Origin: Datnioides undecimradiatus
Taxonomy: Eukaryota; Chordata; Actinopteri; Lobotiformes; Datnioididae
Assembly (NCBI GenBank): GCA_008933995.1
Contig: WARS01000029.1
Location: 9,929,107 to 9,993,106, forward strand
Length of the DNA stretch: 64,000 nt
Reading direction: 5' to 3'
Shown here: positions 1 through 13,910 of the stretch, in pieces
Layout: the number at the start of each line of letters is the position of its first letter
Numbering within the stretch: the first letter of the stretch is position 1
The notes under the pieces: model-generated
The model's database searches: none
Told to the model about the DNA's origin: nothing
What the model saw: the letters and a program-made list of their open reading frames with translations, nothing else
Made by a program: the position numbers and the translations under genes

Positions 1-4266
<4,266 letters not shown>

Positions 4267-4348
4267 CTTGCATGTTCCTTGGCATGTGCCCTTGTTCCCC
4301 ATACGATCGAGAGAGTCCCAGGGATTCAGTCTCGACTTTGGGCAGCAT
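4267..4348 (-). CDS. nr5a2: nr5a2 exon 1: N-terminal coding segment
   Basis: This segment has 27 codons plus one base, reading MLPKVETESLGLSRSYGEQG and then HMPRNMQ. It then splices at CAAG|GTAAGA (GT at 4266-4265). Joined to exon 2 it gives [12 protein letters not shown], the same join as in known fish and mammalian NR5A2 proteins. The start chosen is the ATG at 4348-4346 because it heads the conserved MLPKVE block and has G at -3. The frame is open further upstream to a Met at 4432, but that extension (beginning MFVGNICLSS) resembles no NR5A2 isoform I know and is probably 5' UTR. The A/B region here is short and likely flexible. Confidence 0.95.
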
Positions 4349-5313
4349 GTCAGCGCTGCCGGCCTGAGCTGGAGACTCCGCACTGATCGGCGGGACACCT
4401 GGACTTGAGAGGCAGATGTTTCCCACAAACACGCCTCAAAGTGTCCCAAATGTCTTTTTGGCTTTTAATATCTCACTTTCTGCCTCAATCGGTCCTCCAA
4501 TTATCGGACCATGCTCTGAATATAAAGCCTGATTTAAACGATTCAGACTGTCTCCCAGCGGCCGGGTTGCATAGCCGGTGTGTGTCTGGTCTGATTTAAC
4601 TTCACCAATTTAATTTCTCAGAATTGCATTTGCGCACACAACCGCAATAACACCGCAGAACACACGCGCGGGTGATTCCTTCGGTACTTTTCGAACAGTG
4701 CGCGCAGAGTTAGGGAATCTGTCACTTACTCAAACGAGAGCACTGCACAGCGTCCGGATTAAAAGACGATGGTAAGTTTCCCTTTTAGCTTTTCCACAAG
4801 TCTTTTTAGCACGTCACCCATTAAAGTGGGACTGTCAGTGTTACTTTCAGCCTTTAGCAGACGGGTACGCGCCGGCGGGGCCGCCCTCTCCCGTGCGTAA
4901 AGTCGGATTCGGTGTGTCGGTCGGACTGTCTGGAGATGTGGAGACCTCTCCTCCTCCTCCTCGCGGCTTTGTTTACTCCGCTCTCTCCAATCCGGGGCGC
5001 ATGCGGTCGTCTGACATCATCTTTCCCTTGTCCAATCAGGCGCGGAGACCGGGAAAGATCGCCTCAAACCCTCCAGTTCCATCTCTCTAAAATCTCAGCT
5101 GTTTAATCCCGCTAATGATGGACTTTAAAAGCGACGAGAGAACAAGGAAATCAAGCGAGGTGATGCAACTACATGTGAGAGCAGACTCCCCGTGAGTGCA
5201 CGGAGCGCATAGACAGCGCGCAAGCTCGGCTGGAGCTGCAGCACACGCACGCCAACATGAGCACGAGCACACACGCGTCTATAATCTAAAGTTTTTGGTT
5301 TAAAAATCTTCTT
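4349..5313 (-). promoter_or_regulatory. nr5a2: Probable nr5a2 promoter / 5' UTR, CpG-rich
   Basis: Directly upstream of the start codon the base composition changes. CpG is common, especially 4620-4770 and 4860-5060, with CGCGCG, GCGCGC and GCCGGCGGGGCC words against CpG-poor surroundings. This is what a CpG-island-type vertebrate promoter looks like. CCAATCAGG occurs at 5031-5039 (plus strand), a CCAAT-type box. No splice acceptor was chosen, so the boundary between promoter, 5' UTR and any noncoding first exon is open. Exact transcription start cannot be read from sequence. Confidence 0.55.
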
Positions 5314-5322
5314 CTTTATATA
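5314..5322 (-). promoter_or_regulatory. TATA-like box, minus strand
   Basis: TATATAAAG on the minus strand. If used, initiation would fall near 5285-5295, giving an nr5a2 leader of about 0.94 kb. The match is good but such words arise often in AT-rich DNA, and the CpG-rich block downstream could work without it. Confidence 0.25.
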
Positions 5323-5470
5323 CATGTTCTACATGGAGAGATATTGAGAGATATTTGTGTATTATTGCAAATCAATCTTTAGGATCCTGTTCTCTGCCCT
5401 TAACATAGACTATAGCAACGACCCCCGAATCATTAAAAAAGTTATGAAATGATACAATAAAATCTAACAA

Positions 5471-5490
5471 CCTTTCTTTCTTTCATTTAC

Positions 5491-5526
<36 letters not shown>

Positions 5527-5544
5527 TCCGTCTTTCTTTCTTTC
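5471..5544. repeat. (CTTT)n tetranucleotide microsatellite
   Basis: About 74 bp of CTTT repeats with two small interruptions (near 5485-5491 and 5528-5530). The complementary strand reads GAAA, so it is a polypurine tract when nr5a2 is read as sense. Confidence 0.95.
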
Positions 5545-6956
5545 ACGGGCCTATCCCATTTTGCAATGCAGGTGAAGGACATAGTAAATTCTGCATAAGA
5601 CCCCTATAAATAAAAAAAAATGAAAATGTAAAATAAGCTCTGCAGCACTGGTGGCGTTTGGATTTGTTTGTTCAATTTTGTGGAAAACGTGAGCAGCGCG
5701 GGCCTCGGGCTTAAAACGGCCTTTATTTTCAGATCAAATCAGCCCCCTTATGCACTAAATTATACCTTTGCTTCTGAATTATTATGAGTAATTGGCTGTG
5801 CAGGGATCAATTAGTGACCTGACGTCAGGCTCAGGCTATTTAGCCTATTCCAAACGAAATACACAGAAAAAAATAATAATAATTATGCGTCTGTCACCGT
5901 AAAGCCCCCCTCCACTCGCTCCAGCACCTGCACTTATTTTAGTTCCCATAGACACCGCGTCTTCTTATCGTTGGTCTGGGCCGGTGAGGATGAGCAGGGG
6001 GAGGGCAGGGAAAAGTCACAGGGCAAACCGCCAGACACACCTGAGGGGTCGCAGAGGGCGAGCTTAACACACACACGAGCATTTACAGTCACATCCAGCA
6101 GTTAAAACAACAGAAAACCCCATTTAGAGAAAACAAAGAGTTACACATTTAAAGAATTTGATGCCGACCTGAAGAAATAATTAGGTATTAGGTATAAGAA
6201 AACGCACCAACAAGCACAGAGAGGTGAAAGTTAACCCCGGCGCCTCTGGTGACTTATTCGCATGGACTCATGCTTTTATTACAATGCTTAAATAAAAATA
6301 TCATCAACGAACAATTTCTTCTATACTTTATTGTTTGTATAATTCGTAAGCACTAAATTTAATTTCCCGGTGAAACATTTACTGCATCAGTTTTTTTCAA
6401 TTACTTTCTCCAGAAGAATATTTGCCAGACAGCTCAATCGATACCACCCTCCCAGGCTACTGGACCTTTCTTGACAAAATCCTTAGAAATCCGATGGAAA
6501 AAGTGTAAAACCACAGGCTTTGTCTAAAAGCAGCCCCACCTGTTGCCTTTCATTTCTCCAGCTTCGGTTTAAATGCACTTCATCCCACCTGAATAAGTGT
6601 GCATAACACATCATTAAGCTTCGGTGATATAGTCAAATCATGACGCATTGTCACCGTGATATTACATGTCTCACTATCACACTTTCCAGATGTTATTTCT
6701 AAAGGTTTACGTGACTAAGGCGACATGGTTACAAGACATAACAACTTAAATATAAATCTAAGACCAAATTAAAGATTTAGTTAACAAGTGCTTTGCGCCG
6801 TAAACACAGCATCATCAGCTGCGGCTGAAGGAAGATACGCACAACACAACACAACACAAACACGAAAAACAAGTTCAGCTTCCCCGATCGGACCCTGTGT
6901 GGAGCTGAGATGAAACTGCTGTCTTAATTCCTTAATTCTCCTAAATGCACTTCTCA

Positions 6957-6958
<2 letters not shown>
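5545..6958. other. Proximal nr5a2 upstream DNA, no gene seen
   Basis: Noncoding. The part at 5690-6060 is repeat-free and dense in plausible sites: a perfect CRE (TGACGTCA), TTTATTTTC, TTATGCACTAAATTA, CAATTAGTGA, CAGCACCTGCAC (E-box) and CTTATCG (GATA). It is a candidate proximal enhancer. The remainder is AT-rich without recognisable elements. Confidence 0.5.
5820..5827. promoter_or_regulatory. Perfect cAMP response element (TGACGTCA)
   Basis: The full palindromic CREB/ATF site sits in the longer palindrome CTGACGTCAG, about 1.47 kb upstream of the nr5a2 start codon. An exact 8-mer is expected about once per 65 kb by chance. CpG loss makes it rarer in vertebrates, so it is suggestive but unproven. 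Confidence 0.4.

Positions 6959-7010
<52 letters not shown>
6959..7010. repeat. (AC)26 microsatellite
   Basis: Perfect AC run of 52 bp; likely highly polymorphic. Confidence 0.97.
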
Positions 7011-7012
<2 letters not shown>

Positions 7013-7355
7013 CGAGCACACACTACTGTCTCTTTAATGTCCACTTACTGGAAATGACCCAGTTCACCTCTGCTGAATAATTTCTCTCACACATTCACCC
7101 GGCGTCGTTTTTCTTGTAGCAACAACATCAAAAAGAAGTGGGATGAAGTACTTTCACAATAAATTGCAATTTAAAAAAAAAATTAAATAGACTAAAATGA
7201 AATAATCTGAAGCTGCTGCGAACTTTTATTTTGAAAATAATTGTTTATTTCCCCCAGTCTCTCCTCACATATTCATAGGGACACAAATGATTTTTTTCTC
7301 ATCCTTTGGCGACCCGCACATCAACCACAATGTTGACAGGCTGCAGGAGGTTCCA

Positions 7356-7535
7356 CCAATCGACAACGTTCTCTTAATACTGGGCTTCGATTGGTTAAAG
7401 CCCTGTAACTTGCTGTCGGTGGGGGCGGAGTCAGTCAGGGAACGACAAGGTGGAGAGGACAAGTAGGGGCATGCGGCTAAGAAGGGGCTGCAGGTTAGGT
7501 TATAAAATGACACAGAGACTGATAAGGCCTCCTCT
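7356..7535 (+). promoter_or_regulatory. Promoter-like arrangement on the plus strand
   Basis: In order on the plus strand are CCAAT (7356-7360), reversed CCAAT ATTGG (7390-7394), a GC box GGGGGCGGAG (7421-7430) and TATAAAA (7501-7507). Spacing is typical of a TATA-type RNA polymerase II promoter and predicts a start near 7530. It points away from nr5a2, so it would drive a divergent transcript. No downstream coding exon was recognised, so a noncoding RNA, a distant first exon or a chance arrangement are all possible. Confidence 0.33.
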
Positions 7536-7540
7536 GGCAA

Positions 7541-10500
7541 GATAGCACCGCTGAAATGATTAACCTGTATGGAGAGAGAGGGGAAGAAAGAGAGAGGGGT
7601 TAGTGTGGTGAAATGTAATGAGAGACACAGAGGAGGAGGGAAAGGATAAAAGACAGGTCAGTTGGTTTAAACACAAAAAGACAGACAGCTGACAAACAGT
7701 ATGCGGTACATAAGGGTTGTTTATTATGAACAACTATTGTGTAAACATATATAAAATCAACAAGACTGAAAACTGACTGGGAGCCTGAACGACACGGGTG
7801 GTGGTCACTGAGGTACTTTAGTGGTACTTTATTGACATCGAGACAGTTTACGGTGTGAGGCGGTAAAAGTCACTTCAAAAGCTCAGCGAAGTCATGCCGA
7901 CACCATGACTCAAACTTTGGACTAGTCCTGTGCCACGTTTCACTTCCAGGTTTGGATTTATCTGATTGGCACAGACACACACACACACACTAACTACAGT
8001 ACACTACACTTTCAACAGTAAGATTGTTGGCTGAACAAAAACATGTTTGAGTTGACTGAAGTACAAAGAATGTGCCTGTCATTGTCTGTCTTTTTTCATT
8101 CAGTGTTGAACATTGCTTCTGTGCAGTGTGTGCGTGTGTGTCAAGCTGAATTTGTATATTACATTTTGGATACCCGGCAGGAAATGTGCTGCACTTCCAT
8201 GCTGGTCTGTTTGCATGCAGGTCTGAGCATGCGTGTGTGTTTCTGTGTGTGTGTGTGTCTGTGTGGGCGTACATGCTTGCATGCTTACATGCTTGCACGC
8301 ATTTGTGTTCATGAATGAGTGTATGTCCACATGTATGACTGATCTGATCCGATCAGACAACAATAGCCTTGGAATTGTAACACACACACACTCACATCAT
8401 TAAATTATAATTAAGACACACTTGCTATTCACAAGCAGGAAATCACCCCTCCACCGCCACCCTGCTGACACACACACACACACACACTTCTCCCACCTAC
8501 CTACCTCTGTTTTCTGTATTGAAGATGTAAAGTAAACAGTCATTTGCTCTAAAAATACTACAGGTCCCAGCGCACAGGCTGAGGTCTCATAAAACAAAAC
8601 AAAGAAGGAGGCGTTGTGACACAAACAACATAGCGTGACTGATGTAAACAAAACACAAGAAAAAGATGGAAGGAAGCAGTTGCGTTCTTCTGAAGTGCAA
8701 GAAGTCAATACAGATGAAAGTCATGGTGCAAAAAGTGTTATACACGTTTACACAACTAAAATGACATAATCAACACAATAGAAAACTGCAAACACAACAC
8801 TGATATATTGTAACCTTGTCAAGTTGTAACAGTGAGCATGTTGAGAAATCCATCCAGCCAACTCGGAGCAATATCAACATTTACTTGGAGATGAGTTTCT
8901 GGCCTGAATGAAGTTCTGATGCTGACTGTCCTTTTAGCTCTGTTTTGCCGTCCACCAACTTCTGTGGCTCTTGGGCTGCTAAATACACCACTATGTTTAT
9001 TTTGCTAGTTGCCAACTGCACACACTACAGTGCAACCACAAAACACTACCCATGTGCTGGACAGGTAGTGTACTGTGGGATAATCAGAGCCCTTTTGCTG
9101 AAAACACCAGCTTGCTGCAGCTGGAGGTCTGATGACAACACAGTTTGCAGTATGTGCATGTATAAAAAAGCCATTGTATTGTGGCTCAGTTATGTTACCT
9201 GTTTTCAGCATGTGATCCACTATACTTAAATTAAAGACAAAGAATGATCTTGTTTGCATTGCACGCTGTAAGCTTAACATTTGTCTGCTCCGAAAAGCAC
9301 TTTCAAAATGCTTTTTGCTTTTGATTGAGAAAGTCTACTTTGCTTTGAGAGATGGTTGATTCGGCCAGTTGTGGGCAGAATTTCTGCATGATGCCTGGTT
9401 TCTGATTGTCACTCCCTAAGTCCTTAGTGTAGTAGTAGATGCCTTTGACTTTCCATTGTGCCCCAGGTCAACTGCTGTTACCTGCTGATTGCTGCATCTT
9501 AGGATGTGGACAGTTGCTGGATTATTGGAGGAAACTGAGTCTGTCAACAGTGAGTGTTGACATTTAGGCTTAGGAGATAAACCTCACAAGGGATCAAACA
9601 AAAACTGGTCCGTTTGACTGAAGAAAAGAGTGTGCGTTTGTGTGTGTGTGTGTGTGTGTATGTTTGCAGAAAGCAGTTTCAGTGTTGCAAGTTTGCTGCT
9701 GACAACTTAAAGTGGAAGGGTGCTGATATTGTCTGTGGGGTTTTGTTATCTCCATGTCCAACGGCTAAGAAAACATAAAAGTGAGGTGAGCTGGAGAACA
9801 CTTCTGCACCCACGTTTAACGATTCATGCCCCTAAAAAAGAGGAATATAAATATATATATATATAAATGATAAATATCTAGCCAGAATATATCCAGGCTT
9901 TCTGTAAATGCTCCAAATGAGTGATCCATCTCATTAGAAACAAGCCAAATCATGGTTTAAGACAGCCTCTTCTGGTTGGACCAAGGTTTGGACCAAGCTC
10001 TGGTCCTGTTTAACATCTGTAGGCTAAATTTTACTTCATATTCATCTTAGAAAATCTGAAGGTGTGAACCAAACAAGGTCAGTGTGAAAGAGCCCATATT
10101 CATCTCCATAAAGCGAACAGACAACATATATCCTCAGAGAGAAATTTGGGAGGGTGAGAAGTGATAAGTAGCAACATGCTTTTTCTAACAAGAAGAGAGA
10201 GGCTTTATGGGAATTGCGGTTAAAAATCATATATGTCAACCCTTGAGACACAGATTATCAATTCTGGCTAGTTACAGAGAGCTGTCGTGATTAATTCGAC
10301 AATAATGTCTGTAAAATATGCTGCACATAGCAGCTGAAACACTGCTTAATGGAGTGAAGTGGTGCAAGCACGAGATAAGAGGTTAATAAAAATACTGTGG
10401 GCTACTGTGACATAGAGCAGGTCAAGGCTTGGCACCTCTACATGTCTGATGAAGTGTCAATCACATTGGAGTGAGAGATGGTAAAAGGAATGGCAAAGAT

Positions 10501-12468
10501 GCAGTGGCGGGAGAAAGGAGAGCTACCATGGTAATGTTTTTGACAGAAGGAGGGAAGAGAAGAGGATGAAAGAAGAAGATCTACACAGAGCTAAATGTCC
10601 CACTAACATCTCTGGCAGAAGGACGGGAGGAGGTGGGGGAGGGTTAGAATGAAAGGGAGGAGAAGAAATGAGACGAGGGAGGAAGTTGCTATGGGTTAAA
10701 AGACCACTGACCTGTCCAGCGCATAGAGGGAAGAGATGCAGATTTAGACTCAAAGCCGCCTTATTTTCCATGCACAATAAAAGTGACGGGGTCTTTCCAG
10801 CTGCACTGAATACTCGATCAACCGACTAGGATGCAAATAATGGACAATTCTGCAAAATTTAAAACATCTAAAATCATCACTTTTTTACATTAATTACACA
10901 TGGAAACTATAGTATGAGTGGTTCAAGGTAGGGAAAAATTTGTTAAATTAATTGATCCAAGATCCAAGTATGGTTATCATTAGACAACTAAAACACTTGT
11001 TTAAGATTATGTCAAGACTGTTTGTACTTAACCAGTGACAGTACCAAATGCTGAAATCTTAATTGTGGACGAAGTTCTTTGTGAGACTCAGTGAGAAATA
11101 GATGTCGAAAAAATACTGAATGAATGAATGAATGGGGGAACGTTATGAATGCGTTTGAATGTGTTTTTGTACGACACGCCAGAGGTCACTGAATGCTCTG
11201 ATGAGTGTAACAAAAGGTGTGAATTATATTATATGGCTTTATGAGAGAGTTGCTGCTTTGGCTGTTTGTAGTGGCAGATAGTTTGTGCTGGTTTTGTTTC
11301 TCATTTGTCTCCCATGTGGATGTCATATGTTCAAACATGATTCTACCATGGTAGTTGTTGTTTTGTGACTTCTGAAATCACATGTATTTGGACTTCTGGT
11401 GAATTTTGTCTTTTGGACCAAAGAACCCTTTAATGAGCTAATACCATAAAGTGGGGACAGAAACCCAGAACGACAGTTTCGAAGGCAGATACACACCTGC
11501 ATCTACATAAATTAGATTAGAGACAATACAGGACAAAATTATATGATTAGAGAGGAGAAAGAAACAATTATGGTTATGTTAAATATAGCATACAAGAAAT
11601 GGTTTAGAGGAATGTGTGAGAAAGCACACATGTGCGTACACACACACACACACACGCACACGCACACACATAATTCATCCTAGTATAAACATTATCCCCG
11701 GAGAATGTCCAGGAATATACGCTGCGGTAACTGTGACTCACACAACCTAACCACTCCTCCATAGTTTCACACAGACACACACAGACACAGTGTTAATACA
11801 CACAGCATGTCCAAGGTGATAATTAATCTGCCTGCTTCTTGGATCTTTTCCAAGCACTTCTTTAGGAACAGAGGTATAATTGTTATATCTCCTGTCAGAC
11901 TGCTGCAGTTCTGACCCCTGACTTCCTTTCTACTTGTTTCTTTTATGTGGGCCATTTAGAAGTAGCTACTGTTGGACAGACTGTAAATGAATTTCTGAAG
12001 GCACATTAGGCCACTGCCTAAAATGTCAAATCGGAAAATGAGGATATGAAAGCATTTCCCATTTCACAATACAAATACCAGACACTATGGTCCATGTCAG
12101 GTTATCCCCCTCTGTAAAAGGAACGCATGCTGAGACCGAAAGCTGTTGGGTCAGTTTAAAGACCATATGTTTTCCTTAATCTGTGTGACGGCGCTTTAAA
12201 TACTGTGCATACACACAGACACATTTACACGCATGCATGTAACCGCACAATGTGCACATACACACACACATACACAAGCAGTGGGTGACTGCTGGATCCA
12301 TTAACAGGTCATGTAACAGTCATTGTTCATTGCTTCATATAGAATCTATTTTGAAGAGGCAGCAGGGTGAACAATACACTGTCAGGTGTTCAGACTGCAA
12401 TGAAAACCAAACAAATCATAGGGGCATTTGTCAGTGGAAATACGGCATTTATGTGCAGATAAATGCCT
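7541..12468. other. Upstream noncoding DNA with many short CA/GT runs
   Basis: No gene recognised. It holds small dinucleotide runs at 7976-7990, 8232-8258 (GT-rich), 8467-8486, 9638-9660 (GT), 9848-9864 (AT) and 11637-11669 (CA/CG). A purine-rich stretch lies at 10535-10690 and a 4-bp repeat (GAAT)n at 11118-11134. The interval 7556-7660 is also purine-rich. Longer open frames overlap these low-complexity runs and look meaningless. Confidence 0.55.
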
Positions 12469-12482
12469 GTGTGTGGATGTGC

Positions 12483-12514
<32 letters not shown>

Positions 12515-12532
12515 CAGAGAGAGAGAGAGAGA
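12469..12532. repeat. Compound (GT)n-(GA)n microsatellite
   Basis: An interrupted GT run passes directly into a GA run with one CAGA interruption. It is a compound simple repeat of about 64 bp. Confidence 0.95.
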
Positions 12533-13831
12533 TTGATAGAGACAGTCTGTGTTTATGTTGTTACACGTGCATGGATTAATAACTTCACACACCTTATCAG
12601 CACCTTGCACTCTCTTATCTGTGGATGTTTGTTTACGGGAGCTAGCATTAGCATCGTCAGGTGAAGTTCCATGGATAGCCTGCTCAAAGGTGGAGGTTCC
12701 CATAAGTGAGTGCCAATGCCAAAAACAGCTGCAGAAGGAATTTCAGCTTATAGCATTGTTCTCTGCAGATAAGCATGCAGTTCCTAACATGCATGTTTAA
12801 ATGTGACTTTTTTCTCCACAGCGGATGTTTGGCCAGGGCACAACTGAAAGAGTCCGAGGACGTCTGCTGCTGCTAAATGTGATGGGCTTATTAGATGCCA
12901 TGAATTGATTTTAGGATGCACAGGTGAGAGTCTTAAAATAAATACATTAAGAATATGACATTTCTATTTGACATGTTATCCTTATGTCAGTATAGTCTTT
13001 TTCCAAGTCTAATATATTTTCTGAATTTAACTTCTTGAATTAGTCTGCATTACCAGCTGAGAAAATATTAGTATCGGATTCAAACAGCTATCGCTGCAGC
13101 AGCTGGCCAGCTGTGCTCATGTATGAAATGACCAGGAATTCAATTGGTCTTCAATTTTCACTCTGTTAATTGTTCACTTTCATGTTTTGATTGCACATGC
13201 TCTCCATGAATAGCTTGAAGTAGAAACTTCCATCAGTAGTCGTATCCTCTGAATATATGTTTGACATATGCATGTTATGAAGTCCTTCTTTCTCTTTCAC
13301 CTCAACATTGGGTTCAGTCTTTCAGAAAACAGATACAAAACATAGCTCTGTAATATGGTCAGACTGAATGTTGAAGTATATTTTAAGGCTTCAAGTGTCC
13401 CCAATGATCCTTAATTTCACTAATACATCTACATGGAAAGTCTAACATCCTGCTTAACACACTTCCAGTGGTATGTTATAAATCTTAAAAAGTATAATAT
13501 AAAATGTATAATTGCACCGATTTTGACTAAAGCTTTTGTTTTCAATCTTGGCTTAGATAATGCTAATGACAATTAGTATGTCCTTTAATCAATAAAATCT
13601 GAATCTGAATGAAGTGACTGCAGTGTATGAATACCACTGCACCACTTTAAGCAGCTTTTGGCTAGTTGTGTGTAAGTGAAAAAGTAAGCCGGCGAGCATC
13701 TCTGTCAAGATGTTTTCATTCTTTACACAGATATTTTTGACAATACGTACATGCACAGCTGACTGCAACCACCTTGGTGTTTGGCCATTCATACCAGCTG
13801 AGGACACTTTTACCTTCTGACATGATAGTTT
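12533..13831. other. Noncoding DNA with a possible retroposon tail
   Basis: No gene seen. At 13588-13613 the plus strand reads AATCAATAAAATCTGAATCT followed by GAAT. This is the polyadenylation-like signal plus short tandem tail common at the 3' ends of fish non-LTR retroposons. The body upstream is too decayed to name. The rest is AT-rich unique sequence. Confidence 0.4.
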
Positions 13832-13910
13832 TAGAATAGAAGAATAGAATAGTCTTTATTGTCATTGCAGAGCACAAGTGTACAGTGCAACAAGATTTGT
13901 TACTGTGATT
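13832..13910 (-). mobile_element. Retroposon 3' tail (fish LINE/SINE type)
   Basis: Read on the minus strand, this ends with CAATGACAATAAAGACTATT followed by an imperfect CTATTCTTCTATTC tail. That ending, with a nearby sequence like AAATCTTGTTGCACTGTACA, is a very common dispersed 3' end in teleost genomes and sits at transcript ends of many fish non-LTR copies. Only about 80 bp is recognisable, so the family is not assigned. Confidence 0.5.

Noticed and set aside
7403-7425. TTGCTGTCGGTGGG at 7410-7423 matches the 3' 14 bases of miR-181b, and the mammalian miR-181a/b host gene lies on the same side of NR5A2.
   Set aside because: The seed half (AACATTCA) is absent and no precursor-like hairpin is seen; the word sits in a GC-rich promoter-like block. 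Taken as chance.
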